Assembly (NCBI RefSeq): GCF_012979235.1 | Contig: NZ_JAATWC010000003.1 | Span: 62,001-126,000 of the forward strand | Origin: Dissulfurirhabdus thermomarina | GTDB lineage: Bacteria > Desulfobacterota > Dissulfuribacteria > Dissulfuribacterales > Dissulfurirhabdaceae | Length of the DNA stretch: 64,000 nucleotides | Reading direction: 5' to 3' | Shown here: piece by piece, positions 53,738 through 62,252 of the stretch | Layout of the letters: the number at the start of each line of letters is the position of its first letter | How positions within the stretch are numbered: position 1 is the first letter of the stretch | Program-made: the position numbers and the translations under genes | The notes under the pieces: model-generated | What the model saw: only the letters and a program-made list of their open reading frames with translations | Told to the model about the DNA's origin: nothing | Databases searched by the model: none

Positions 53738-54469
53738 CTAGGACGGGCCGGGGTCTCCCGCCTCCACCAGCCCCGCCATCAGGCGCCGGGCCGTCGCGGC
53801 GGTGCGGGTCTCGGGGTAGTCCCGGAGGATCCCCTCGAGCCGGAACCGGGCCTGGGCCCGCTTGCCCACCCGGAGGTACCAGCGCGCCACCACGAGTTCG
53901 TGCTCGGCCAGGCGCTCCCGGCCGGCGGCGATGCGACGCCGCGCCTCCAGGGTGTAGGGGCTGTCCGGGAAGCGCTTGAGGAGCCGCTCGTAGGTCTCGA
54001 TCATCTTCCGGGTGGCGGTCTGGTCCCGGTCCGGGGCCTCCATGAGCCGGTAGTAGGAGGTCCCGATCTGGAAGACCACGTAGGGGATCGCCTCGTTGGC
54101 GGGGTGGAGCTTCTCGAACTCCTCGTACTGGGTGATGGCCTCCTCGTAGCGCCCGCCCTGGTAGAAGCGGCAGTCCGCCAGCCGGAGCTCCGCCAGCGAG
54201 GCATAGGGAGTGAAGGGAAACCGGTCCTTGAGCTTCTGGAAGAGTTCCTCGGCCTGGATGAACTGCCCCTTCCGGTAGACGGCCATGGCCTGCCGGGCCA
54301 GATCGGCCGCCTCCACGAGCTGGGCGTCCTCGCCCCGGATCCCCACCTTCCGCTCCGGGGCCGCGCCCCCGCACCCGGCGGCCAACACCAGCACCGCCGC
54401 GGCCACGGCGGCGAGGGCCCCGGCCCGCCGCGGGACCCGATCCAGGCGGCCGATTCGGTCCACGTCCAT
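53738..54469 (-). CDS. bamD: Outer-membrane assembly lipoprotein BamD-like
   Basis: Part of the beta-barrel assembly machine on the periplasmic face of the outer membrane. 243 residues: signal with lipobox LAAGC (Cys near 33), then TPR-like repeats with the BamD-typical AMAVYRKGQFIQAEELFQKL, FPFTPYASLAELRLADCRFYQGGRYEEAITQYEEFEKLHP, VVFQIGTSYY and DSPYTLEARRRI (each a separate repeat). Length fits BamD. It lies 126 bp downstream of trxA, beyond a terminator. Confidence 0.88.
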   Translation of the reverse strand: MDVDRIGRLDRVPRRAGALAAVAAAVLVLAAGCGGAAPERKVGIRGEDAQLVEAADLARQAMAVYRKGQFIQAEELFQKLKDRFPFTPYASLAELRLADCRFYQGGRYEEAITQYEEFEKLHPANEAIPYVVFQIGTSYYRLMEAPDRDQTATRKMIETYERLLKRFPDSPYTLEARRRIAAGRERLAEHELVVARWYLRVGKRAQARFRLEGILRDYPETRTAATARRLMAGLVEAGDPGPS

Positions 54470-54525
54470 ACCGTCCTCCCGCCTGCCGGGGGACCGGGCC
54501 GCCCCGCCCCCCGCAGGCCGAAACG

Positions 54526-54560
54526 CGGGCGCCCGCCGTCTCGCCGACGGCGGGCGCCCG
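54526..54560 (-). terminator. Strong hairpin terminator between trxA and bamD
   Basis: A perfect 15-bp GC inverted repeat (54526-54540 and 54546-54560) with a 5-nt loop lies 35 bp past the trxA stop. On the minus strand a short T run (TTT) follows the stem. Stem strength compensates for the weak U tract. Confidence 0.65.
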
Positions 54561-54595
54561 CCCGTGAGCTGGACCCGGCGTGGGGCCGAGGGGCC

Positions 54596-54928
54596 TCAGC
54601 CCAGGGCCTTCTGGATGGCCGACTCGATGGCGGCCTTGCCCACGGCGCCGGTGATCTGCTCCACCACCTGGCCGCCCTTGAAGAGGATGAGGGTCGGGAT
54701 GGCCCGGATTCCGTAGCGGCCCGGGGTCGAGGGGTTCTCGTCCACGTTCATCTTGGCCACCTTCACCCTGCCGTCGTAGTCCTCCGCCAGCTCGTCGATG
54801 ACGGGGGCGATGGCCCGGCACGGACCGCACCAGGCGGCCCAGAAGTCCACGAGCACGGGCGTGGGGGACTGCAAGACCTGGGTATCGAAATCGGCGTCGG
54901 TCACGTGGGTGACTTTGTCTCCAGCCAT
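54596..54928 (-). CDS. trxA: Thioredoxin
   Basis: General protein disulphide reductase in the cytoplasm. 110 residues with [19 protein letters not shown] (active site WCGPC, about 34-38), cis-Pro segment [13 protein letters not shown], and the C-terminal helix. AAGGAGGAG precedes the ATG. A clear promoter (55067-55095) and terminator make it a single-gene unit. Confidence 0.96.
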   Translation of the reverse strand: MAGDKVTHVTDADFDTQVLQSPTPVLVDFWAAWCGPCRAIAPVIDELAEDYDGRVKVAKMNVDENPSTPGRYGIRAIPTLILFKGGQVVEQITGAVGKAAIESAIQKALG

Positions 54929-55066
54929 GTCTCCTCCTTCCCTGCCCCCGGGAATCCGGGGCGCGGCGGACGATGGGCTCTAGGAGGAAACGACACCCTC
55001 GGCCCCTGGGGGCCACCCACCTTCCGACGCGGATCTCCCGGAGGTAATTGGTCGATGCGCCGGGAA

Positions 55067-55095
55067 AGTTTAGGCCAGGAACCCCCCGCTGTCAA
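55067..55095 (-). promoter_or_regulatory. Promoter of trxA
   Basis: On the minus strand TTGACA (55090-55095), 17-bp spacer, TAAACT (55067-55072). The start site would lie near 55060, giving a leader of about 130 nt. The gene-free stretch 54929-55259 holds this promoter, the leader and the repeat-like element next to radA. Confidence 0.78.
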
Positions 55096-55127
55096 GAAAG
55101 ATGGCCGTGCCCATCACAAAAAGGTCT

Positions 55128-55259
55128 CTCCGAGTGGATGGCGCGCAGAAGTCGCCCAGGACAAGGTGCGAGGGGATCGAAGGACGCGGCGTGCCTGGAT
55201 GCGCCGCAACGACGGGGGATCCGAAACAACGCGGCAACCCGCCCATTCTCGCGCCGCCG
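55128..55259. repeat. REP/hairpin-like intergenic element downstream of radA
   Basis: A stretch with the look of deltaproteobacterial intergenic repeats: ACAAGGTGCGAGGGG, then a hairpin GCGGCGTGC...GCGCCGC (about 55185-55207), AACGACGGGGGATCCGAAACAACGCGGCA (split here by a GGATCC), and an end GCCGCCGTCAAG. It resembles in style, but not clearly in sequence, copies 1 and 2 of the other repeat. May also serve as the radA terminator. Confidence 0.45.
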
Positions 55260-56636
55260 TCAAGAAACGGCGGACCGGCGTGGGTCCTCCAGGAGCAGGT
55301 CCAGGGCCGCCTCCAGCCGGTCCACCGCCACCACCTCCATCCCCGCCGGGAGATCGGCTTCCGCCCCGGCGCGGGGCGGCATGAGGCAGCGCCGGAACCC
55401 GAGGCGGGCCGCCTCCGCCAGCCGCAGCCCCGCCCGGGCCACCGGCCGGATCTCGCCGGTGAGCCCCACCTCCCCCAGCACCGTGAGGCCGCGCGGCAGC
55501 GGCCGGTCCCGGTAGCTGGAGATCAGGGCCGCGGCCACCCCGAGGTCCGCCCCCGGCTCGGTGATCCGAAGGCCCCCCGCCACGTTCACGAAGACGTCCC
55601 GGTCGTGGAACCGGAAGCCCAGGCGCTTCTCCATCACGGCGAGCAGCAGGGCCAGGCGGTTGCCGTCCACGCCGGTGGCGGTCCGCCGCGGCATGGCGAG
55701 GTACGAGGGCGTCACCAGGGCCTGGACCTCCACCAGGATGGGCCGGCTCCCCTCGAGGCAGGGGATCACCACCGTGCCCGGCGCGGCCGCGGACCGCCGC
55801 CCCATGAAGGCCGACGAGGGATTCGGCACCTCCCGGAGCCCCTCGGGGCCCATCTCGAAGACCCCCACCTCGTGGGTGGGCCCGTAGCGGTTCTTGACCG
55901 TCCGCAGCAGCCGGAAGGCATGGCTCCGGTCTCCCTCGAAGTAGAGCACCGTGTCCACCAGGTGCTCCAGGACCCGGGGCCCGGCGATGGCCCCGTCCTT
56001 GGTGACGTGCCCCACGATGAAGACCGGGAGCCCGAGGCCCTTGCCGAGCTGGAGGAGCCGGGCCGCGCCCTCCCGGACCTGGGAGACGCTCCCGGGCGCC
56101 GCCCCGAGCTCCGGGACGGCCACGGTCTGGATGGAATCCACGGCGAGGACCGCGGGCCCCATCTCGCGGACGGCCGCCTCCACGGCGGCGAGATCGGTCT
56201 CGGCCACGACCCAGAGCCCCGGCGGGATCTCCCCCAGCCGCTCCGCCCGGAGCCGGATCTGGGCGGCGGACTCCTCCCCGCTCACGTAGAGGACCGTTCG
56301 GCCCGCCCCGGCGAGGTTCCGGAGGACCTGGAGGAGCAGGGTGGATTTGCCGATCCCCGGCTCGCCCCCGAGCAACACCAGGGCCCCGTCCACGAGCCCG
56401 CCGCCGAGGACGCGGTCCATCTCGGCCATGCCGGTGGCAAGCCGCCCCTCCCGGGAGGCGGCCACCTCGGCCAGGGGCCGCGGGGCGGCCCGGGGCCCGG
56501 GGCCGGCGGAGCGCCCGCGGCCGGGCCGCTCCGCGCGCTCCTCCGCGAAGGAGTGCCACGCCTCGCACCCGGGGCAACGCCCGAGCCACTTCGGGGAGGT
56601 GTGACCGCAGGATTGGCAGACGTACACGGTTCGCAT
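55260..56636 (-). CDS. radA: DNA repair protein RadA (Sms)
   Basis: Branch-migration helicase for recombination intermediates. 458 residues: N-terminal zinc finger CQSCGHTSPKWLGRCPGC, RecA-like core with Walker A GEPGIGKST (about 91-99), YVSGEES, the RadA motif KNRYG (usually KNRFG; Tyr for Phe), and a Lon-like C-terminal domain (VFVNVAGGLRITEPGADLGVAAAL, LGEVGLTGEIRPV). The start at MRTVYVCQSCG is certain from the finger. It lies 14 bp downstream of the sensor-kinase gene and is probably co-transcribed. Confidence 0.96.
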   Translation of the reverse strand: MRTVYVCQSCGHTSPKWLGRCPGCEAWHSFAEERAERPGRGRSAGPGPRAAPRPLAEVAASREGRLATGMAEMDRVLGGGLVDGALVLLGGEPGIGKSTLLLQVLRNLAGAGRTVLYVSGEESAAQIRLRAERLGEIPPGLWVVAETDLAAVEAAVREMGPAVLAVDSIQTVAVPELGAAPGSVSQVREGAARLLQLGKGLGLPVFIVGHVTKDGAIAGPRVLEHLVDTVLYFEGDRSHAFRLLRTVKNRYGPTHEVGVFEMGPEGLREVPNPSSAFMGRRSAAAPGTVVIPCLEGSRPILVEVQALVTPSYLAMPRRTATGVDGNRLALLLAVMEKRLGFRFHDRDVFVNVAGGLRITEPGADLGVAAALISSYRDRPLPRGLTVLGEVGLTGEIRPVARAGLRLAEAARLGFRRCLMPPRAGAEADLPAGMEVVAVDRLEAALDLLLEDPRRSAVS

Positions 56637-56650
56637 GGATCCTTCCCAGC

Positions 56651-58018
56651 TTACACCAAGAACGCCGGCCCGACCTCCTCGTCGTCCTCCCCGGGCCCGG
56701 CCGCCGGGATCCGGACCCGGAACCGGGCGCCGCCCCCGGGCCGGTCCTCCACCCGGATCTCCCCGCCCATGGCCTCCGTGAGCCGGCGCACGATGGCGAG
56801 CCCCAGCCCGCTCCCCCTGGCCTTGGTGGTCACGAAGGGCTCGAAGAGCCGCTCCTTGACCTCGGGGGCCAGTCCCGGCCCGGAGTCCTCCACCTCCACC
56901 TCGAGCTCCCCCTCCCGGCGCCGGAAACGGACCCAGACCCGGCCGTCCTCCATGCCCTCCACCGCCTCCAGGGCGTTCCGCGTCAGGTTCCACACCACCT
57001 GCTGGAGCATCTCGCGGTCCACCACCACGCGCCCCGCCCCGCACTCCACCTGGAGCCGTTCGCCGTCCCCGGCACCCTCGAACCCCCGCCGGAGCTCCCG
57101 GCAGCAGGTCTCGATGTCGCACGCGGCGGGCTGCGGCCGGGCGGGGCGGGCGTAGGTGAGGAGGTTGGTGGTGAGGCGCTCGAGGCGCCGGGCCTCGGCC
57201 ACGATGAGGCCGAGGTCGTCCCGGAGCCCTCCCTCGGCCCCGGCCTCCATGTGGTACTGGGCGAAGCCCTTGATGGTGCTCAAGGGATTCCGGATCTCGT
57301 GGGCGAGGACAGCGGCCATCCGGCCCAGGGCCGCCAGGCGTTCCTGCTCCCGGAGCCGCCCCTGGAGCCGGAGGTTCCGCCGCCAGGCCCAGAGGAAGAA
57401 GGACCCGAGCACCCACAAGACCACCAGGGAGAGGCCGATCACCGCCACCTGGACCGTGGCGCGGCGGACGATGGCCCGGGCGGGGGCCGGGTGGAGCACC
57501 ACCCGGAGGCAGTAGAGGGGCGCCCCGCCGGGCGGCGGGGGCGGCCCGGCGGCCCGGCCCTGGAGCCGCAGGGGAAAGTCCAGCACGAAGACCTCTTCCC
57601 CGGTGCCCAGCCGTTCCTGGTGGGTGACGGGCTGCTGGTGTTCGAAGGCGGTCACCAGGCCCGGGTCCACCACCCGGCGCCCGATCAGGTTGGGGTTGGA
57701 ATGGAGCACCACGCGGCCGCCCCGGTCGTAGAGGGCGAGGAAGGCCAGGTCCTCCGCCCCCTCGGACCGCACGAGGTCCGGGAAGAAGTCGCGCCGGAGG
57801 CCCGAGCGCTCCAAGGCCAGCTCGAGGTTCACGGCGATCCCCACCGCCCGGGAGCGGAGAAAATTCAGCGACCCCTCCAGGGACATGCGGTAGGTGGCCA
57901 CGGCCACGGCCACCATCACCGCCGAGAAGAACACCAGGATGAGGACGAAGAGGACCGCCAGGGGCCCGGAGAGGGCCTCCCGCTCCCAGAAACGTCCCCC
58001 GGGCTCCCGCTGGGCCAT
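56651..58018 (-). CDS. Membrane-bound sensor histidine kinase
   Basis: 455 residues; ATG chosen for AGGAGG 6 nt upstream. First membrane helix about 20-42 (LAVLFVLILVFFSAVMVAVAV), an extracytoplasmic sensor of ~140 residues (LALYDRGGRVVLHSNPNLIGRRV), second helix near 190-210 (VAVIGLSLVVLWVLGSFFLW), then HisKA with LAHEIRNPLSTIKGF, HATPase with NLTRNALEAV, DSGPGLAP and GSGLGLAIVRRL. NtrB/ZraS-like group. The phosphorylation partner is not adjacent on this side; radA follows. Confidence 0.9.
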   Translation of the reverse strand: MAQREPGGRFWEREALSGPLAVLFVLILVFFSAVMVAVAVATYRMSLEGSLNFLRSRAVGIAVNLELALERSGLRRDFFPDLVRSEGAEDLAFLALYDRGGRVVLHSNPNLIGRRVVDPGLVTAFEHQQPVTHQERLGTGEEVFVLDFPLRLQGRAAGPPPPPGGAPLYCLRVVLHPAPARAIVRRATVQVAVIGLSLVVLWVLGSFFLWAWRRNLRLQGRLREQERLAALGRMAAVLAHEIRNPLSTIKGFAQYHMEAGAEGGLRDDLGLIVAEARRLERLTTNLLTYARPARPQPAACDIETCCRELRRGFEGAGDGERLQVECGAGRVVVDREMLQQVVWNLTRNALEAVEGMEDGRVWVRFRRREGELEVEVEDSGPGLAPEVKERLFEPFVTTKARGSGLGLAIVRRLTEAMGGEIRVEDRPGGGARFRVRIPAAGPGEDDEEVGPAFLV

Positions 58019-58092
58019 GCACGCCTCCTGGGCGGCCGCCCCCGCCGGGACCGGCCGCCCGTGGACACTACTATGCCCCGGGGGACGGGGAA

Positions 58093-58121
58093 TTACCACC
58101 CCGGGCCCTTTCGGCTACAAT
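58093..58121 (+). promoter_or_regulatory. Promoter of the polytopic membrane protein gene
   Basis: TTACCA (58093-58098), 17-bp spacer, TACAAT (58116-58121). In the other direction the same hexamer position could serve as a weak -35 (TGGTAA) for a CATAGT box (58070-58075) driving the kinase gene, so the divergent promoters may share this region. Confidence 0.55.
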
Positions 58122-58160
58122 GGGGCAGGCGCCCGGCGGCCCCGGGCGCCGCAAGTGCGC

Positions 58161-59117
58161 ATGAGACGGCAGCCCATCCCCCGCTACGCCCTGGCCGCGG
58201 CCATGGTCCTCGTCCTCGCGGAGGCGGCGCTGGCCGCCGGCCTCCGGCCGGCCCGGGATTTCTTCTACCTCCTGGTCTGGTGGCCCTACGTCGCCCTGGC
58301 CGACGGCCTGGTCAAGGCCCGGCGGGGCGCCTCCCCGGCCACGGCCACCCCGGCGGGCCTGGCGGCCCTGGCCTTCTGGTCCGTCTCCTTCTGGCTCGTT
58401 TTCGAGGCCTACAACCTGGTCCTCGGCAACTGGCGCTACGTGGGCCTCGTGGCCGCCCGCCCGGTCCGCTGGGCGGGCTACGTCCTCTCCTTCGCCACGG
58501 TGCTGCCGGCCGTCCTGGTGACCGCCGGCTGGTTCGAGACCCTTCGCCCCTTCCGGCGCCTGGCGGTCCCCCGCTTCGCCTGGACGCCCCGGCGCCGCCT
58601 CGCCGCCGGCCTGGCGGGAGTCGCCGCCGCCGCGCTGCCCCTCATCCAGCCCCGATGGGCCTACCCCCTGGTGTGGGTCGGGCCCTTCCTCGTCCTCGAC
58701 GCGGCCGTGGACGCCCTCGGCGGCCCGGGCCTCGTCCGCTGCCTGGCCGCGGGCCGGGGCGGCCGGGTCGCCGCCCTGCTGGCCGCCGGCCTCTTCTGCG
58801 GGCTCCTCTGGGAGTTCTGGAACTACTGGGCCGGGGCCAAGTGGGTCTACCACGTCCCCCTGCCCCGGGTCCTGGACGTAAGGCTCTTCGAGATGCCGCT
58901 CCCCGGCTTCCTGGGATTTCTCCCCTTCGCCCTGGAGTGCGAGGCGGCGGCCAGGCTCCTTTCGGCCCTCGGCCTGCTGCCCCCCGTAGAGGGGCTCCCG
59001 CCCCCCCGGCGCCGCCTCCCCGGCTGGGCGGCGGCCGCGGCGGCCGCCCTCCAACCGCCCCTCTGGGCTCTCGCCTTCGCCCTGATGGACCGGGTGACGG
59101 TGGTCTCGTTCCGTTGA
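58161..59117 (+). CDS. Polytopic membrane protein of unknown function
   Basis: 318 residues, about eight or nine membrane segments, with conserved-looking Trp/Tyr-rich motifs (LLVWWPYVALADGL, FEAYNLVLGNWRYVG, GLLWEFWNYWAGAKWVYHVP). The last is reminiscent of membrane enzymes or carotenoid-cyclase-like proteins, but I cannot place it. No signal cleavage site. An in-frame GTG two codons upstream is a possible alternative start. Monocistronic: its own promoter, and the next gene's promoter overlaps its stop. Confidence 0.75.
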   Translation: MRRQPIPRYALAAAMVLVLAEAALAAGLRPARDFFYLLVWWPYVALADGLVKARRGASPATATPAGLAALAFWSVSFWLVFEAYNLVLGNWRYVGLVAARPVRWAGYVLSFATVLPAVLVTAGWFETLRPFRRLAVPRFAWTPRRRLAAGLAGVAAAALPLIQPRWAYPLVWVGPFLVLDAAVDALGGPGLVRCLAAGRGGRVAALLAAGLFCGLLWEFWNYWAGAKWVYHVPLPRVLDVRLFEMPLPGFLGFLPFALECEAAARLLSALGLLPPVEGLPPPRRRLPGWAAAAAAALQPPLWALAFALMDRVTVVSFR

Positions 59118-59143
59118 CGGGGCCGCCGGGCGCGGGCTATAGT
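59114..59143 (+). promoter_or_regulatory. Promoter of the AICAR formyltransferase gene
   Basis: TTGACG (59114-59119) overlaps the stop codon of the upstream gene; after 17-18 bp comes CTATAG/TATAGT (59137-59143). GAGGAGG before the ATG at 59224 is a strong ribosome site. Confidence 0.65.
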
Positions 59144-59223
59144 CCGGCAATCGGACGCCGGGGGCCCGCCGCCGGCGGCGGCCCGGCGCCCCACCTGCCG
59201 AGGAACCGAGGAGGACCCACCCC

Positions 59224-60516
59224 ATGAGCGATCTCAAGCAGATGTACCGGACCATCCTGGGCGACCAGTTCCCGGAGGAGATGCGCATCACCTTCGGCGA
59301 CCAGACCCTGGTCTACCGGAAGCGGACCTGGAAGATCCGCGACGAGACCACCGGGGAGGTCCAGGAGCGGGGCGTCCGCTACGGGGAAAACCCCGACCAG
59401 GAGGCCGCGCTCTACGAGCTGGTCAACGGGAACTTGGTCCTCGGCGACTGTGCCTACATCACGCCCGGCAACGGCCTGGTGAGCGCCATCTCCGAGGCCG
59501 ACATGCTCCAGGCCGGCAAGCACCCCGGCAAGATCAACCTCACCGACATCGACAACTCCCTGAACGTCCTGAAGTTCCTCATGGACCGGCCCGCCGCGGT
59601 CATCGTCAAGCACAACAACCCCTGCGGCGTGGCCTACGGCGACACCATCGAATCGGCCTTCACCCGGGCCTTCCGGGCCGACCGCATCGCCGCCTTCGGC
59701 GGGTGCGTCGCCCTGAACCGGCCGGTGGACAAGGCCACCGCCGAGGCCATCGACGAGCTCTACGTGGAGGTGGTGGCGGCCCCCGCCTACGAAGACGGGG
59801 CGGTGGAGATCCTCGCCCGGCGCAAGAATCTCCGCATCGTCCAGATCCGCCGGATCGAGCGGCTGGCGGAGTACTGGGACCGGCGGTTCGTGGACTTCAA
59901 GAGCCTCATCGACGGCGGGATCATCGTGCAGCAGTCGCCCGTCAACCGCGTCCGCACCCGCGAGGATCTCAAGCCCGCCGAGTGCGAGTACCAGGGCAAG
60001 ACCTACCGGATCCGGCGCCTGCCGGACGAGCGGGAATACGCCGACATCCTCTTCGGCTGGGCCGTGGAACAGGGCGTCACCTCGAACTCCGTCCTCTACG
60101 TGAAGGACGGCGCCACCGTGGGCATCGGCACCGGCGAGCAGGACCGGGTGGGCGTCGCCGAGATCGCCGTCTACAAGGCCTACACCAAGTACGCCGACCG
60201 CCTCTGCCACGACCGCCTCGGCATCCCCTACAAGGAGCTGGAGCTCAAGGTCGCCAAGGGCGAGCGCCCCCGTGAGGAGAAGGACGAGATCGACCGCCAG
60301 GTCCAGGCCGACCGGGGCGGGCTGCCGGGTTCCGTCATGGTCTCCGACGCCTTCTTCCCCTTCCGCGACGGCGTGGACGTGGGCATCCGCCAGGGGATCT
60401 CCGCCGTGGTCCACCCCGGCGGCTCCCTGCGCGACTGGGAGGCCATCGAGGCCTGCAACGAGGCCGACCCGCCGGTGGCCATGGTCTTCACCGGCCAGCG
60501 GGCCTTCAAGCACTGA
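59224..60516 (+). CDS. Stand-alone AICAR formyltransferase (PurH C-terminal domain type)
   Basis: Formylates AICAR to FAICAR with 10-formyl-tetrahydrofolate, the ninth step of purine synthesis. 430 residues corresponding to only the transformylase half of Pur[41 protein letters not shown] with the KH..NPCG catalytic motif, [48 protein letters not shown] and [18 protein letters not shown]. The IMP cyclohydrolase half is absent, so that step must be encoded elsewhere. A leading segment of ~45 residues before GVRYG looks unique. Its own promoter lies upstream. Confidence 0.88.
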   Translation: MSDLKQMYRTILGDQFPEEMRITFGDQTLVYRKRTWKIRDETTGEVQERGVRYGENPDQEAALYELVNGNLVLGDCAYITPGNGLVSAISEADMLQAGKHPGKINLTDIDNSLNVLKFLMDRPAAVIVKHNNPCGVAYGDTIESAFTRAFRADRIAAFGGCVALNRPVDKATAEAIDELYVEVVAAPAYEDGAVEILARRKNLRIVQIRRIERLAEYWDRRFVDFKSLIDGGIIVQQSPVNRVRTREDLKPAECEYQGKTYRIRRLPDEREYADILFGWAVEQGVTSNSVLYVKDGATVGIGTGEQDRVGVAEIAVYKAYTKYADRLCHDRLGIPYKELELKVAKGERPREEKDEIDRQVQADRGGLPGSVMVSDAFFPFRDGVDVGIRQGISAVVHPGGSLRDWEAIEACNEADPPVAMVFTGQRAFKH

Positions 60517-60522
60517 TCGGCC

Positions 60523-60954
60523 ATGCCCGAGACCCAGCCCGCCGGCGACACCCCGGCCCCCCCGCGGCCCCGGCTGATCGACCGCCTTCCCCTCCCCAAC
60601 GGCCTCACCCTGGAGGTGGTGGACGAGTCCCGGGTGGCGGCCGGCGACCGCTGGTTCGTCCGCGTCCGCTTCCGGGCCGAGATCCCCGTGACACCCGAGA
60701 TCTTCGAACGGGCGGCGGTTCCCGGCGTGACCTACGCGGACTACACTGCCCACCGGGGCGGCGCCGTGGTCTACGAGGCCCTCAAGGAACGCACCTTCCT
60801 CGACGCGGGGGAGAAGGACGCCGCCGTGGCCGAGATCGTGGCCCGTTTCAAGGCCCACTCCCTGGCCTACGTCGCCCACCCGGACTTTCCCGTGGGCGTG
60901 GTCAGAAACGACATCCGCGATTTCGAAGAGCGGCGCCGGTGGGGGCGGTCGTGA
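60523..60954 (+). CDS. Conserved hypothetical protein
   Basis: 143 residues, no signal peptide or membrane segment, family not recognised. It begins with a Pro-rich tail and continues with a beta-rich part ([36 protein letters not shown]) and an alpha-rich part ([39 protein letters not shown], read here as two helices). Follows the AICAR formyltransferase by 6 bp and its stop overlaps the hydrolase start (GTGA), so it is in that operon. Function unknown. Confidence 0.7.
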   Translation: MPETQPAGDTPAPPRPRLIDRLPLPNGLTLEVVDESRVAAGDRWFVRVRFRAEIPVTPEIFERAAVPGVTYADYTAHRGGAVVYEALKERTFLDAGEKDAAVAEIVARFKAHSLAYVAHPDFPVGVVRNDIRDFEERRRWGRS

Positions 60955-61751
60955 GCCCCCTGGACCGCCCGGAGCTGCTGGCGCGCCTGCGGCCCGGCGT
61001 GTCGGGTCTTCCGCCGGAGGCGCCCGAGGGCGGGGAGCTGCTCCGGTTCGCGGCGGCGGACGGAACGGCCCTGGCCGCCCGGGTCTGGCCCGGGGACCCG
61101 GCCGAGCCCCACATCCTCTTCTACCCCGGGGAAGGCCTCGCCGCGGGCGACCTCCTGGCCCTGGCCGAGGGCTTCGCCCCCCTCGGCCTCACCTTCGCGG
61201 CCATGGACTGGCGCGGCAGCGGGGCCAGCGGCGGCACGCCGTCCCTGGACACCCTCCCCGAAGACGCCTCGGCCGGCCTCCAAGCCCTCCTCGGCTGGAA
61301 GGCCGACCGGGGCCGGCCCGGCCCGGTGGTGGCCATGGGCCAGTCGCTGGGGGCATCGGCGGCGCTGGCCGCGGCGGTCCGCCACGAGGCCGACCTCCTC
61401 GCCCTGGTGATGGAGAGCGGCTTCCGGGACAGCACCGACCTCTTCGCCGCCCTCGGGCTCCCGGCGGAGTGGGCCCCCGCCCCCGGCTCGGACCCCTTCG
61501 ACAACCCCGCCCTCATGCGCGGCTTCACCAAGCCCGTGCTCTTCATCCACAGCCAGCGCGACCCGGTGGTCTCCCCCGGCGGGCTGGAGTGGGTGGTGTC
61601 GGAGAGCCGGTCCAAGTCCTCCCGGTTCCAGATCATCCCCGGGCAGGGCCGCCTCGACATCGCCCGGCGCCTGGGGGAGGCCTACCACGCCCTCATCCTC
61701 GAGTTCCTGAACCACCTCCTCGGCCGCCGGCCGCGGCGCCGGCGCCGCTGA
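60951..61751 (+). CDS. Alpha/beta-hydrolase family protein
   Basis: Serine hydrolase of unknown substrate, 266 residues. The core is AAMDWRGSGASGG, the nucleophile elbow VAMGQSLGASAAL (GQSLG, Ser near residue 130), an acid strand VLFIHSQRDPVVSP (Asp) and a C-terminal His expected near the end; I do not see an unmistakable catalytic His, as the region QIIPGQGRLDIARRLGEAYHAL offers only His in YHAL. The GTG overlaps the previous stop. Arg-rich C-terminus. Confidence 0.75.
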   Translation: MSPLDRPELLARLRPGVSGLPPEAPEGGELLRFAAADGTALAARVWPGDPAEPHILFYPGEGLAAGDLLALAEGFAPLGLTFAAMDWRGSGASGGTPSLDTLPEDASAGLQALLGWKADRGRPGPVVAMGQSLGASAALAAAVRHEADLLALVMESGFRDSTDLFAALGLPAEWAPAPGSDPFDNPALMRGFTKPVLFIHSQRDPVVSPGGLEWVVSESRSKSSRFQIIPGQGRLDIARRLGEAYHALILEFLNHLLGRRPRRRRR

Positions 61752-61769
61752 GGCCCCGGAAGTTCTCCA

Positions 61770-61798
61770 TTGCAACCCGGGGAACGACCCCCGATAAT
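61770..61798 (+). promoter_or_regulatory. Promoter of the DksA-like gene
   Basis: TTGCAA (61770-61775), 17-bp spacer, GATAAT (61793-61798). It starts a new transcript about 28 nt before the ATG; AAGGAGG is the ribosome site. A small GGGG...CCCC stem lies in the spacer. Confidence 0.75.
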
Positions 61799-61832
61799 GA
61801 AGGGGTCCCCTGGAGGTGGCAAGGAGGCACCC

Positions 61833-62252
61833 ATGCCCGGTGACCGCCCCCCCGTTTCCGCCGAGATCCCCGAGGCCGAACTCGACAGGCTCCGCCGCGA
61901 CCTGGTCGCCCGCAGGGAGGCCCTGTGGGAGGAGATCCGGGCGGACCTCCTCCAAAACGCCCGGGCCGAGTTCCACGACCGGATCCGGGCGGCCGCGACC
62001 CTGGACGACATCCACGACGTGGCCCCGGGGGGCGGATCCCTGCTCGGCATCTTCGAGGCTCGGAAGGCCCGCCTGGAGGAGATCACCGCGGCGCTCCACC
62101 GCATCGAGGCCGGCACCTTCGGCCGCTGCACCGACTGCGGGCGGCGGATCGAGGCGGACGACCTCCGGGACCGGCCGTGGGAACCCCGGTGCGCCGGGTG
62201 CCGGGCCAAGGCCGCCGAGGCCGAAGGAGGGGAGGGTGAGGATGCCGGCTGA
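61833..62252 (+). CDS. DksA/TraR-type C4 zinc-finger protein
   Basis: Small RNA-polymerase-binding regulator of the DksA family, which works with ppGpp. 139 residues: N-terminal coiled-coil helix pair (PEAELDRLRRDLVARREALWEEI, and SLLGIFEARKARLEEITAALHRIEAG), then zinc finger FGRCTDCGRRI...RCAGCRAKA (four Cys). The coiled-coil tip lacks a clear DxxDxA motif that DksA uses, so it may be a distinct paralogue. The ATG is supported by AAGGAGG. First gene of the downstream unit. Confidence 0.82.
   Translation: MPGDRPPVSAEIPEAELDRLRRDLVARREALWEEIRADLLQNARAEFHDRIRAAATLDDIHDVAPGGGSLLGIFEARKARLEEITAALHRIEAGTFGRCTDCGRRIEADDLRDRPWEPRCAGCRAKAAEAEGGEGEDAG

Noticed and set aside
51729-55016. Open frame of 1095 codons on the minus strand
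   Set aside because: It runs antisense to fusA's end, the P-loop protein and the ABC ATPase and out of frame with bamD and trxA; low-complexity translation, no domain.
55260-58022. Apparent kinase-RadA fusion of 920 codons on the minus strand
   Set aside because: The N-terminal part is an out-of-frame reading of the sensor-kinase gene; the real radA starts at the zinc finger (56636) and the kinase has its own frame and start.
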